Part shown: piece by piece, positions 18,425 to 29,170 of the stretch | Layout of the letters: the number at the start of each line of letters is the position of its first letter | Position numbering within the stretch: the stretch's first letter is position 1 | Assembly (NCBI RefSeq): GCF_947251865.1 | Contig: NZ_OX366394.1 | Location: 1,116,001 to 1,180,000 of the forward strand | Source of the DNA: Wolbachia endosymbiont (group B) of Protocalliphora azurea | GTDB taxonomy: Bacteria > Pseudomonadota > Alphaproteobacteria > Rickettsiales > Anaplasmataceae | DNA length: 64,000 bases | Reading direction: 5' to 3' | Made by a program: the position numbers and the translations under genes | The notes under the pieces: model-generated | Told to the model about the DNA's origin: nothing | Seen by the model: only the letters and a program-made list of their open reading frames with translations | Database searches by the model: none

Positions 18425-21046
18425 TTATATTCTCCAAGAAGGTCCTGCAACCGGTTCATGAGCTACACTACTAAATGCAGAGCTTGGTAGTTGCATTTGC
18501 ACTGAATCTGACATTTGTAATTGCATCACTACTTCTTCAACTGCATTTTTTTCCTCTATCAATGCTTTTCTTTCTTGCTCTGTAGCTTTTCTTGCTTGCT
18601 TTGTTTCTGCAATTACATGGAATCTTAATTCATTAATAGCCTCGTCATCAAATTTTCTTGCAGGTTCATTCTCTTTATGCTCACGCTGAACAAAATTTTT
18701 GCTTAATCTATCAACTTCATCATTTAATTCTGCCAACTTACCCATAACATGCTTTTTTTCTTCCTTATCGAATACATATTTTTCTTGAAGTCTAAGCTGT
18801 TTGCTCTTTAACTCTTCTTCGAGGCTTCTGTATTCACTGCAAATACCCTTAAATTTTTCTTTATAGTCTTTATTTAGAACTAAAAAAGTATATTGCTGCG
18901 TTAAAAACTTTTTCATATCCTGGTTTTGTGTTATTTGTTTCCTAGGTATGTTCAATTCCTCTGCTTCATCATACAATAAATCAAGAGCTTTTACTCTTGC
19001 CTGTGCCATTTCATTTCTTACTTTTTCTTTATTCAGGCTCTGTTTTGCTTTTTCTAAACGTATTGCGACTTCTTTTACTTCCTTCTTAAGAAACTTAGCC
19101 TTTCCTTTTTCGTCCTTCAGATACTCTTCAACATTAACTTTCGTCTCATTTTGTGTTTTAAATTTCCCTTTTAAGCTTTCTGCTTTTTCTTTTAATTCTT
19201 TTTCATTTTCTTTATGTCTTATGCCTACACTAACCAGAAAATTACCAAATGTTGTCCCTTTTTCCATCAATTTATCATATCCATTACATAGATCCTGGTA
19301 TGCTATCATATAGTCATGCTCCGTCTCCTTCGATTTTCTCTCTTTACGTTCTTCATTGGATTTTTTGTAATCATCATAAAAACCTTTTATAAATGGTAAC
19401 ACAAAAACCAATGGTAATGCTATAACTGGTAACTTAACCGCCACACTACCAGTAACTATTACAGCTAAAGCACAACCTCCTATTTCCAGTTTATGGTTTC
19501 TTACTTCTTTGAGCAATATTTTGCCCTCTGTTTCCTCAACCTTAAAAAGGAAGTTTTCCATATTCTCTTCTTCCCTTTCATACATTTCCAACTTTATTTT
19601 CAGGTTTTTTATACGTTTCGTATTCTTATATTTTATAAACTTATCCTCTGATGAATTTATTGTTTTCTTACATCTTTCTATCTCTTCACTAAAGTGTTTT
19701 TTAAGGTATTTATAAGACACTCTTAATTCTTTAAGTTGTGATTTTAATTTCTCCGATAAATCTTTTTGTTTATCTTCTATATCCTTCTTTTCTTTCTTTA
19801 GTTCCTCATTTTTATCATCATTTAATAATTCATTTTGTACTTCTATTAATCTTCTAAAATTTTCTAATATTTTATCTTTAATACCTCTAGTTGATTTTTT
19901 ATGTTCATTATATGCTATAAGTGTTAATTCACAACCAGATGTTAACGGTTGTTCCATTGATAACACATGCTCAGCAACACTCTTTTCTGTTATATCTTCT
20001 AATTTCCAACCTAAAAACTCCTTTAAATTACAAAATACTGCTCCGAAGTAGTACTTTTCATATATTTCTATTATTGTACTCAGTACTTTATATATACTGT
20101 TTTCTTTTTCAAAAATCTCCCTACTTTTTTTATGACTACTCTTGTCTGTATGGCTCTTTAGGAAAAACTTTTTTATTACCTTAGACAAATTCTCTATGTC
20201 ATCTGTGTAGTGTAAAAGGCACGTCTTTCTTAAACATTCTTCCAAAGTATCACTGCCTTTTAAGTCTTTTAGTCTACTGTAAACAATATCTATCATCTTC
20301 TCTTTATTTCCTTCTTGAGGCACAACTTTCCACAATAGGCTTTTTGTAAAAGTAAAGAAATTGTTATACGCTTTCCATTCCCTTAGATCTTCCTTTAGCT
20401 CATGGGAGTAACGCAATTCTGCAATATCATCTTTGAAGTTCTTATTACTTCCATTTCTTATAGATTCTACATAACTTAAAAACTCTTTAGCTACTTTCTT
20501 CTCAAAAAAGGCGTCCTTATACTCTTTTTCCACATCTTTTTTATACTTTTCAAATTCACCTCTCTTCATACTTACCAAGTACTCAACGTGATACTCAAAT
20601 TCAGCACAATTTACCATCCCTGCAATTGATTGCATGTATCCATTTTGATAATTACTTCCTGATGTTTGTGAAAGCATAACTTTAACCTCATGATAAATTT
20701 CAGTATAACGATCAATACGTTTTGCAAAGTGTAAAAATGAATGCAAAACATATCCTGAGAGAAAGGATAGGCTAAGCAACCCTAATATTCTATATCTCTC
20801 ATACAAAGAACAAGCAACTGCTCCTGTTAAAAGCAGCACTACAACCACTTGCCCCTGAGAGAATTTTTTGCCTCTTGCACTTTCAGCCACCGATGGCATC
20901 CACCACACTATCTTTAGCTTACCAAACTCATCAAATAATCGATTTATTTCCCCATGGCTTTTTGACTCTTGACGTTTTAATCTCTCATACAGAACGCTTT
21001 TTAATCTTTCGCGCTCCAAGAATTTTATAAACTCCTTTGTTCTCAT
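18425..21046 (-). CDS. Large membrane-anchored coiled-coil protein, unknown function
   Basis: About 873 residues from ATG 21046 (a TTG 9 bases upstream is an alternative). Two hydrophobic regions are visible: residues about 70-112 (VVVVLLLTGAVACSL...) and about 525-556 (GGCALAVIVTGSVAV...). Very Lys/Glu-rich stretches at about 400-520 and 600-870 should form long coiled coils. The C-terminus reads SSVAHEPVAGPSWRI. The ATG overlaps the TGA of the remnant upstream gene as ATGA, and that remnant ends in nearly the same peptide (SSVSHEPVAGPSWQI), so the two are paralogous at least in their tails and were translationally coupled. I do not recognise a family. Location upstream of cifA on the same strand suggests an accessory-island gene, perhaps a host-interacting protein. 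Confidence 0.75.
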   Translation of the reverse strand: MRTKEFIKFLERERLKSVLYERLKRQESKSHGEINRLFDEFGKLKIVWWMPSVAESARGKKFSQGQVVVVLLLTGAVACSLYERYRILGLLSLSFLSGYVLHSFLHFAKRIDRYTEIYHEVKVMLSQTSGSNYQNGYMQSIAGMVNCAEFEYHVEYLVSMKRGEFEKYKKDVEKEYKDAFFEKKVAKEFLSYVESIRNGSNKNFKDDIAELRYSHELKEDLREWKAYNNFFTFTKSLLWKVVPQEGNKEKMIDIVYSRLKDLKGSDTLEECLRKTCLLHYTDDIENLSKVIKKFFLKSHTDKSSHKKSREIFEKENSIYKVLSTIIEIYEKYYFGAVFCNLKEFLGWKLEDITEKSVAEHVLSMEQPLTSGCELTLIAYNEHKKSTRGIKDKILENFRRLIEVQNELLNDDKNEELKKEKKDIEDKQKDLSEKLKSQLKELRVSYKYLKKHFSEEIERCKKTINSSEDKFIKYKNTKRIKNLKIKLEMYEREEENMENFLFKVEETEGKILLKEVRNHKLEIGGCALAVIVTGSVAVKLPVIALPLVFVLPFIKGFYDDYKKSNEERKERKSKETEHDYMIAYQDLCNGYDKLMEKGTTFGNFLVSVGIRHKENEKELKEKAESLKGKFKTQNETKVNVEEYLKDEKGKAKFLKKEVKEVAIRLEKAKQSLNKEKVRNEMAQARVKALDLLYDEAEELNIPRKQITQNQDMKKFLTQQYTFLVLNKDYKEKFKGICSEYRSLEEELKSKQLRLQEKYVFDKEEKKHVMGKLAELNDEVDRLSKNFVQREHKENEPARKFDDEAINELRFHVIAETKQARKATEQERKALIEEKNAVEEVVMQLQMSDSVQMQLPSSAFSSVAHEPVAGPSWRI

Positions 21047-21121
21047 ATTTGCCAAGAAGGTCCTGCAACCGGTTCATGACTTACACTACTAAATGTAGAA
21101 TCTGGTACTTGCATTTGCAGT
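21047..21121 (-). pseudogene. 3' remnant of the IS-interrupted coiled-coil gene
   Basis: In frame this stretch reads LQMQVPDSTFSSVSHEPVAG then PSWQI and TGA, closely matching the last 25 residues of the downstream 876-codon frame. It is the surviving C-terminus of the gene whose 5' part lies at 26605-28526, now separated by the IS256 pile. The TGA overlaps the next ATG by four bases. The stretch ends at the IS edge (21122), and the 8 bases outside the pile (tttgcagt on the left, aatctttc on the right) do not match, so some of the gene was probably deleted. Confidence 0.75.
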
Positions 21122-21191
21122 GGGAATGTTCAAAAAAGTGTGTCAAACCGAAAAAAAAGTAATAAATTGATATAAAAAATGGAGGTTTGAT

Positions 21192-21962
21192 ATGAGTCAA
21201 GCAAATAGAACTACTGGTTTGGTAGATTATAAAGAATTAGAAACAAATATCCTGTCATCTATACGAGAAGGAAGACCATTGACAGGAAGAGATGGAGCAT
21301 TAACACCGTTTATAAAAAGGCTGCTAGAGGCAAGTCTGGAAGGTGAAATAGAAAGCCACATGTCAGCTAAAAGTGAAGAAAATAACCGAAGAAATGGAAG
21401 GAATGCAAAAACTTTACGTACAAGTTCAGGCTCATTTGAACTATTAACACCAAGAGACAGAGAAGGAAGCTTTGAACCGCAAATAGTCAAAAAAAGGCAA
21501 ACAAGCCTACATCCAGAACTTGAAGCAAAGGTCTTAAGTACATACGCCAGTGGCATGGGATACAGAGACATAGCTTCACACGTTGAGGAAATATATGACC
21601 ATAAAATATCAGCAGCAGAGATATCCAATATTACTGATAAACTGCTACCAATAATCAATGAATGGCGCAGCCGTCCATTGCAATCAGTGTATCCAATAGT
21701 GTTCATGGATGGCATGTTTTTTAAGGTCAAGGAGGACGGACATTGCGTAAGTAAATGCATGTATAATATATTGGGTATAAATCAAAATGGCAGAAAAGAA
21801 GTATTAGGTTTTTATCTGGCTGAAAGTGAGGGAGCTAACTTCTGGTTGGGAGTTTTAAATGACCTCAAAGAAAGAGGAGTAGAAGATATTCTGATTGCAT
21901 GTGTAGATGGGCTAAAAAGCTGGGAATGTTCAAAAAAGTGTGTCAAACCGAAAAAAAAGTAA
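21192..21962 (+). pseudogene. IS256 transposase copy A, truncated
   Basis: Codes for the normal transposase through ...VDGLKS (about residue 243, including Asp173 and Asp239), then runs into the end of copy B and stops after the junk tail WECSKKCVKPKKK. The catalytic Glu346 is missing, so it cannot be active; a truncated DNA-binding product could in principle interfere with the intact enzyme. Confidence 0.9.
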
Positions 21963-21991
21963 TAAATTGATATAAAAAATGGAGGTTTGAT

Positions 21992-22774
21992 ATGAGTCAA
22001 GCAAATAGAACTACTGGTTTGGTAGATTATAAAGAATTAGAAACAAATATCCTGTCATCTATACGAGAAGGAAGACCATTGACAGGAAGAGATGGAGCAT
22101 TAACACCGTTTATAAAAAGGCTGCTAGAGGCAAGTCTGGAAGGTGAAATAGAAAGCCACATGTCAGCTAAAAGTGAAGAAAATAACCGAAGAAATGGAAG
22201 GAATGCAAAAACTTTACGTACAAGTTCAGGCTCATTTGAACTATTAACACCAAGAGACAGAGAAGGAAGCTTTGAACCGCAAATAGTCAAAAAAAGGCAA
22301 ACAAGCCTACATCCAGAACTTGAAGCAAAGGTCTTAAGTACATACGCCAGTGGCATGGGATACAGAGACATAGCTTCACACGTTGAGGAAATATATGACC
22401 ATAAAATATCAGCAGCAGAGATATCCAATATTACTGATAAACTGCTACCAATAATCAATGAATGGCGCAGCCGTCCATTGCAATCAGTGTATCCAATAGT
22501 GTTCATGGATGGCATGTTTTTTAAGGTCAAGGAGGACGGACATTGCGTAAGTAAATGCATGTATAATATATTGGGTATAAATCAAAATGGCAGAAAAGAA
22601 GTATTAGGTTTTTATCTGGCTGAAAGTGAGGGAGCTAACTTCTGGTTGGGAGTTTTAAATGACCTCAAAGAAAGAGGAGTAGAAGATATTCTGATTGCAT
22701 GTGTAGATGGGCTAAAAGCTGGGAATGTTCAAAAAAGTGTGTCAAACCGAAAAAAAAGTAATAAATTGATATAA
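21992..22774 (+). pseudogene. IS256 transposase copy B, truncated
   Basis: Same truncation point as copy A, but the run before the junction has one A fewer (gctaaaagct instead of gctaaaaagct). The read-through tail is therefore in another frame ([18 protein letters not shown]). It lacks Glu346. The shared break point suggests that A and B arose by duplication rather than by two independent insertions. Confidence 0.9.
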
Positions 22775-22790
22775 AAAATGGAGGTTTGAT

Positions 22791-25368
22791 ATGAGTCAAG
22801 CAAATAGAACTACTGGTTTGGTAGATTATAAAGAATTAGAAACAAATATCCTGTCATCTATACGAGAAGGAAGACCATTGACAGGAAGAGATGGAGCATT
22901 AACACCGTTTATAAAAAGGCTGCTAGAGGCAAGTCTGGAAGGTGAAATAGAAAGCCACATGTCAGCTAAAAGTGAAGAAAATAACCGAAGAAATGGAAGG
23001 AATGCAAAAACTTTACGTACAAGTTCAGGCTCATTTGAACTATTAACACCAAGAGACAGAGAAGGAAGCTTTGAACCGCAAATAGTCAAAAAAAGGCAAA
23101 CAAGCCTACATCCAGAACTTGAAGCAAAGGTCTTAAGTACATACGCCAGTGGCATGGGATACAGAGACATAGCTTCACACGTTGAGGAAATATATGACCA
23201 TAAAATATCAGCAGCAGAGATATCCAATATTACTGATAAACTGCTACCAATAATCAATGAATGGCGCAGCCGTCCATTGCAATCAGTGTATCCAATAGTG
23301 TTCATGGATGGCATGTTTTTTAAGGTCAAGGAGGACGGACATTGCGTAAGTAAATGCATGTATAATATATTGGGTATAAATCAAAATGGCAGAAAAGAAG
23401 TATTAGGTTTTTATCTGGCTGAAAGTGAGGGAGCTAACTTCTGGTTGGGAGTTTTAAATGACCTCAAAGAAAGAGGAGTAGAAGATATTCTGATTGCATG
23501 TGTAGATGGGCTAAAAAGCTTTCCTGCAGCCATCAACAGTGTATTTCCCAGTGCAGAAGTGCAGCTATGTATAGTACACCAAATAAGAAATTCTCTGAAA
23601 TATGTATCCAGTAAAGATGTAAAAGTTTTCATGAATGATCTGAAAAAAATATATCGTGCTTCAAGTAAAGAAATTGCTGGGGAACGTTCAAAAAAGTGTG
23701 TCAAGCCGCATTTTTAGTTCAACTCAATTTTCAATCTATCTGGAAAGAAAATATCAAGTTGAGACATAGTTAAAGCCCAATTAGGGAGAGCCATAATCCA
23801 CCTTTGCTCTACCTTTTTTATAGCACAATATACCTGTTTGTACAAGGCATTTGTACTAGTAAATGAACCCTTAGTTTTAGTAAATTTCCTGATTTGTCTA
23901 TGCAACCCCTCAATTGGATTAGTGGTGTAAATCAGCTTCCTAACTGGCCCAGAATACTTAAAATAACTGGATAAGTTTTCCCAATTGTTCTGCCAGGATT
24001 TTATAACTAAAGGATACTTTTCTCCCCATTTTTCTTCCAGCTCAAGCAGATAATTCTCAGCAATTTCTTTACTTGAAGCACGATATATTTTTTTCAGATC
24101 ATTCATGAAAACTTTTACATCTTTACTGGATACATATTTCAGAGAATTTCTTATTTGGTGTACTATACATAGCTGCACTTCTGCACTGGGAAATACACTG
24201 TTGATGGCTGCAGGAAAGCTTTTTAGCCCATCTACACATGCAATCAGAATATCTTCTACTCCTCTTTCTTTGAGGTCATTTAAAACTCCCAACCAGAAGT
24301 TAGCTCCCTCACTTTCAGCCAGATAAAAACCTAATACTTCTTTTCTGCCATTTTGATTTATACCCAATATATTATACATGCATTTACTTACGCAATGTCC
24401 GTCCTCCTTGACCTTAAAAAACATGCCATCCATGAACACTATTGGATACACTGATTGCAATGGACGGCTGCGCCATTCATTGATTATTGGTAGCAGTTTA
24501 TCAGTAATATTGGATATCTCTGCTGCTGATATTTTATGGTCATATATTTCCTCAACGTGTGAAGCTATGTCTCTGTATCCCATGCCACTGGCGTATGTAC
24601 TTAAGACCTTTGCTTCAAGTTCTGGATGTAGGCTTGTTTGCCTTTTTTTGACTATTTGCGGTTCAAAGCTTCCTTCTCTGTCTCTTGGTGTTAATAGTTC
24701 AAATGAGCCTGAACTTGTACGTAAAGTTTTTGCATTCCTTCCATTTCTTCGGTTATTTTCTTCACTTTTAGCTGACATGTGGCTTTCTATTTCACCTTCC
24801 AGACTTGCCTCTAGCAGCCTTTTTATAAACGGTGTTAATGCTCCATCTCTTCCTGTCAATGGTCTTCCTTCTCGTATAGATGACAGGATATTTGTTTCTA
24901 ATTCTTTATAATCTACCAAACCAGTAGTTCTATTTGCTTGACTCATATCAAACCTCCATTTTTTATATCAATTTATTACTTTTTTTTCGGTTTGACACAC
25001 TTTTTTGAACATTCCCAATTGCTGAGAATTATCTGCTTGAGCTGGAAGAAAAATGGGGAGAAAAGTATCCTTTAGTTATAAAATCCTGGCAGAACAATTG
25101 GGAAAACTTATCCAGTTATTTTAAGTATTCTGGGCCAGTTAGGAAGCTGATTTACACCACTAATCCAATTGAGGGGTTGCATAGACAAATCAGGAAATTT
25201 ACTAAAACTAAGGGTTCATTTACTAGTACAAATGCCTTGTACAAACAGGTATATTGTGCTATAAAAAAGGTAGAGCAAAGGTGGATTATGGCTCTCCCTA
25301 ATTGGGCTTTAACTATGTCTCAACTTGATATTTTCTTTCCAGATAGATTGAAAATTGAGTTGAACTAA
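22791..25368 (+). pseudogene. IS256 transposase copy C, interrupted by copy D
   Basis: The N-terminal part (22791-23679) reads normally to ...SSKEIA, and the C-terminal part resumes at 25025 and ends ...PDRLKIELN at 25368. Removing copy D and one 8-bp duplication restores the full 410-residue frame exactly, so C was an intact element when D landed in it. Confidence 0.93.
23714..24946 (-). CDS. IS256 family transposase, copy D
   Basis: Full-length 410-residue mutator-type transposase, identical in predicted sequence to the copies at 3140-4372 and 49925-51157, with Asp173, Asp239 and Glu346 present. It belongs to the youngest clear insertion in the pile, since it sits inside copy C with a perfect target duplication. 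It can supply enzyme in trans to the defective copies. Confidence 0.95.
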   Translation of the reverse strand: MSQANRTTGLVDYKELETNILSSIREGRPLTGRDGALTPFIKRLLEASLEGEIESHMSAKSEENNRRNGRNAKTLRTSSGSFELLTPRDREGSFEPQIVKKRQTSLHPELEAKVLSTYASGMGYRDIASHVEEIYDHKISAAEISNITDKLLPIINEWRSRPLQSVYPIVFMDGMFFKVKEDGHCVSKCMYNILGINQNGRKEVLGFYLAESEGANFWLGVLNDLKERGVEDILIACVDGLKSFPAAINSVFPSAEVQLCIVHQIRNSLKYVSSKDVKVFMNDLKKIYRASSKEIAENYLLELEEKWGEKYPLVIKSWQNNWENLSSYFKYSGPVRKLIYTTNPIEGLHRQIRKFTKTKGSFTSTNALYKQVYCAIKKVEQRWIMALPNWALTMSQLDIFFPDRLKIELN

Positions 25369-25402
25369 AAATGCGGCTTGACACACTTTTTTGAACGTTC
25401 CC

Positions 25403-26534
25403 TTTTTATAGCACAATATACCTGTTTGTACAAGGCATTTGTACTAGTAAATGAACCCTTAGTTTTAGTAAATTTCCTGATTTGTCTATGCAACCCCTCA
25501 ATTGGATTAGTGGTGTAAATCAGCTTCCTAACTGGCCCAGAATACTTAAAATAACTGGATAAGTTTTCCCAATTGTTCTGCCAGGATTTTATAACTAAAG
25601 GATACTTTTCTCCCCATTTTTCTTCCAGCTCAAGCAGATAATTCTCAGCAATTTCTTTACTTGAAGCACGATATATTTTTTTCAGATCATTCATGAAAAC
25701 TTTTACATCTTTACTGGATACATATTTCAGAGAATTTCTTATTTGGTGTACTATACATAGCTGCACTTCTGCACTGGGAAATACACTGTTGATGGCTGCA
25801 GGAAAGCTTTTTAGCCCATCTACACATGCAATCAGAATATCTTCTACTCCTCTTTCTTTGAGGTCATTTAAAACTCCCAACCAGAAGTTAGCTCCCTCAC
25901 TTTCAGCCAGATAAAAACCTAATACTTCTTTTCTGCCATTTTGATTTATACCCAATATATTATACATGCATTTACTTACGCAATGTCCGTCCTCCTTGAC
26001 CTTAAAAAACATGCCATCCATGAACACTATTGGATACACTGATTGCAATGGACGGCTGCGCCATTCATTGATTATTGGTAGCAGTTTATCAGTAATATTG
26101 GATATCTCTGCTGCTGATATTTTATGGTCATATATTTCCTCAACGTGTGAAGCTATGTCTCTGTATCCCATGCCACTGGCGTATGTACTTAAGACCTTTG
26201 CTTCAAGTTCTGGATGTAGGCTTGTTTGCCTTTTTTTGACTATTTGCGGTTCAAAGCTTCCTTCTCTGTCTCTTGGTGTTAATAGTTCAAATGAGCCTGA
26301 ACTTGTACGTAAAGTTTTTGCATTCCTTCCATTTCTTCGGTTATTTTCTTCACTTTTAGCTGACATGTGGCTTTCTATTTCACCTTCCAGACTTGCCTCT
26401 AGCAGCCTTTTTATAAACGGTGTTAATGCTCCATCTCTTCCTGTCAATGGTCTTCCTTCTCGTATAGATGACAGGATATTTGTTTCTAATTCTTTATAAT
26501 CTACCAAACCAGTAGTTCTATTTGCTTGACTCAT
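25403..26534 (-). pseudogene. IS256 transposase copy E, 3'-truncated
   Basis: Identical to the intact transposase up to ...YKQVYCAIK (about residue 379), then fused to sequence from the end of copy C (RERSKKCVKPHF). All three catalytic acidic residues remain, but about 30 C-terminal residues and one IS end are gone, so the copy can no longer move as a simple IS. The protein may or may not be active. Confidence 0.9.
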
Positions 26535-26604
26535 ATCAAACCTCCATTTTTTATATCAATTTATTACTTTTTTTTCGGTTTGACACACTTTTTTGAACAT
26601 TCCC

Positions 26605-28526
26605 AATCTTTCTCGATATCTTCTATTGTTTTATAGAACAACTCATCATCCCCTGTTACAACACTTTTTTTCAAAGCCTTTTCACATATTTCAAGACTAT
26701 TCTTCTCCCTTTCTATATAAGATTCCCAACAAGAAGGATGAAATAGCTTTGCCAGGCGAAATTCTTTTTTAGCTTTTTTTTCTAATTCATCTTTGTAAGA
26801 AATTAACTGATTTGCCAATCCTTGAAATTCATTATCAATTAAGGATAATAACAATCTTTTTGATTCTTCCCGCTTCGTTTTATCTAGTTTCCCTATTTCC
26901 TCTTCAACTTTTTCACGCGATCTTACATCTTTCTCGCTCTTGATGTTATCATGAATAAAGCTTTTGCATTCAACAAAACTTTTTATCTCTTGATATTGTC
27001 CATAATAGATAGGATGAAAAAGTCTTTGCACAAAACTAAATTCTAGCTCTTTCTCCAGTTCATATAACTTCTCTAAATTTTCTTTCTTTCCGAAAACATT
27101 ATCAACTATTTCTTTTTTTTTTATTCTTTACTATCTCAACATACTTACCAAGGCTTTCCTCCATACTTTTTAAGATATTGTCAGTAATCGACGCAGGAAA
27201 CGCTTCTTTTATCTCTTCTAACTCTAATAATGGTAACTTTCCGTATAGAGATTCTTCCTTTTGTTGTTCCGTAAACTGTATTAATAGCATGTCTTTATAT
27301 AGACGTTCAATCTCTGAAAAACTCAGGTCCGTTGGTAAAGAAAGTTTATCTTTAAATTCCCCTCCATTGCATATAGCTAGCAACTCTAAATCTTTCTTCT
27401 TATTGTCTCTTTCCCTATGAATTGCTGCTCTTTCTGCTATTTCATTTAGCATCTCTTGCTCTACTTCCGCAAGAAGAGATACATCCATATTTTCTACTAT
27501 ATACTGCAAACCTCTTTCTACATCATCACTCAGGTTATTTTGTATAATTGACTCACTTAAGATCACCTCATTCGCTCTACTGATAATTCTATGATTTACT
27601 CCCTCATGATTCATTCTTCCTCGGTAATCAGAGACATCAACACATTCCATGTTGGACAATAACGATTCTTTTACTCCAAGACTATCAGATAAAATCTTAA
27701 GATAATCTTCCACTAACTTATTTATTACTCTTCTCATTGCTTCTTTGTTAAAGGAACTACCTAGCTCGCTCTTTGCACCACTGATTTCATCTTCCGTATA
27801 GGGAGAACCGCGCTTTACTATTTCTTTATGTAGTATATGTTTCTTATTCCTTTTTGCTTCATAAAGAACTTCACACAATAACTGTTCATACCAATTATCA
27901 AAAAAACTCTTGTCCTTTATTTTAAGTAACAGAGGTTTATTATCTTCAACCACTTTAAACGCTTTTCTTCTTTTACTATCATACGGTAATTCTGTTTTTT
28001 GCCTTTCTATATATGAGTACTTATCTTCCACTTCTTTTGCTTTTAATAGCACTCTCTCTAACTCTTTTACCTCTTCGCGAGAAATATAGTTATGATAAAT
28101 TTCAATGACTTTTGGTAAGTCAAAAGTACATAAATTTGATACATCTGTTTTCTGAACATAACTTTCTAAATCAGAATCACTATTATTAGTTAGAGATTTT
28201 AAATTGCTACTTGACGATGGTAAAAGTGCTTTTTCTCTTAATCTAACCTCATTCTCTCTTATTTGTCTTTCTATATCCCTTTTTATGTTGTCTACAAAAA
28301 TCTCTTTCTCTGGTTTTCGATACTCAGTTAGCACGTTAAGCAGAGCATTATATGCTTGATACTTTGCTTGTGCAATAACCGTTCTAGTAAGAAAAAAACT
28401 AGAACAATATAACGATAACCCAATTAGTGACCTTGTACCAATTAGTGCTTGCAGTAGTTTCAAATCTCCAGTTTTAATTATTTCTTCTACTTGTTCTTCA
28501 AACGGCTTATCAAAAAAACTCTGCAT
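26605..28526 (-). pseudogene. IS- and frameshift-broken coiled-coil gene (5' part)
   Basis: The first frame (27102-28526, 474 codons) starts at ATG with AGAGG 6 bases upstream. It has one hydrophobic segment at about residues 34-52 (LIGLSLYCSSFFLTRTVIA), then highly charged helical sequence ending IVKNKKKRNS. A run of ten A (coding strand, 27113-27122) precedes the stop. With one A fewer the frame continues as KKKEIVDNVFGKKENLEKLY and runs on through QRLFHPIYYGQYQEIKSF to ...FYKTIEDIEKDW, where the IS pile begins at 26604. Its last codons survive at 21047-21121. I know no family. The gene preceded the 876-codon frame in an overlapping pair. The A10 break could be real, a sequencing error or a transcriptional-slippage site. 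Confidence 0.7.
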
Positions 28527-28684
28527 TTTACCTCTCTAGCTATACAATAAGCATACCTTAACTATCATTAAACCACAAATCAACAACTTTTTTTTGCATA
28601 AATTTTTAATTAATTTTGAGTTAAAACTTGACAATTTGTTGAAGGCATACACCATTGAGGTCCGTATAGAAGAAATTATCTTGT

Positions 28685-29170
28685 TTATATTATCTTCAAA
28701 GGAGGATGAGCAGTAATCGATTGTTCATCTACTCTCTCGAGCTTGGTGTTGGGCTTTATAGCATTATACATGGCAAAACCCATACAAACCAACCCAACGA
28801 TCCCGCCAATTACCGCTATAACGTGTACTTTGGAATATTCAATCAGTAGATAAGATGCAACACAACTTACCAATAATACCGCACCAACAACACCAGCTAC
28901 AATTGGTTGAATTGATGATTTTTCGTCTGCGGAATTTTCTTTACTGTCAAAATATAGTTCAGTTGGAGATGGGCCATCAGGCTCTTCCTCTGGTAAAGCA
29001 TTCTGAGCTTTCTTGTTGGTTTCAAATATTAGCTCGCTATCTTTATTAATATCTCCATGCAATTGAGCGGTAGCTTTACTTTCCAATGTTAAATTATCTG
29101 TCGACTTCTCTCTTGATTCTGTATCAGTTTTGATTAATTTTCTTTTATGTGTGTGATTCATATAGGTCAT
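28685..29170 (-). CDS. Small two-helix membrane protein with IS-derived start
   Basis: 161 residues: a hydrophilic N-terminal half, then two hydrophobic helices at about 87-110 (IVAGVVGAVLLVSCVASYLLI) and 114-137 (VHVIAVIGGIVGLVCMGFAM), and a short tail. The only usable ATG codons (MTYMNHT) lie in the terminal repeat of the adjacent IS481 element; the first host-derived codon is about residue 8 and no other Met occurs before the second helix. The gene has therefore either lost its own 5' end or gained a start from the IS. No family recognised; it is probably a Wolbachia-specific membrane protein. Confidence 0.6.
   Translation of the reverse strand: MTYMNHTHKRKLIKTDTESREKSTDNLTLESKATAQLHGDINKDSELIFETNKKAQNALPEEEPDGPSPTELYFDSKENSADEKSSIQPIVAGVVGAVLLVSCVASYLLIEYSKVHVIAVIGGIVGLVCMGFAMYNAIKPNTKLERVDEQSITAHPPLKII

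Larger units (their letters stand above)
21122..26604. mobile_element. Nested pile of five IS256 copies
   Basis: Five copies of the same 1337-bp element. A, 21122-21921 (+), first 800 bp only. B, 21922-22720 (+), first 799 bp only, cut at the same internal site. C, 22721-23679 plus 25025-25402 (+), complete (959+378=1337) but interrupted. D, 23680-25016 (-), complete and inserted in C with the duplication aattgctg on both sides (23672-23679, 25017-25024). E, 25403-26604 (-), missing about 135 bp at its transposase 3' end. The outer flanks show no matching duplication, so recombination or deletion followed insertion. Confidence 0.93.
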
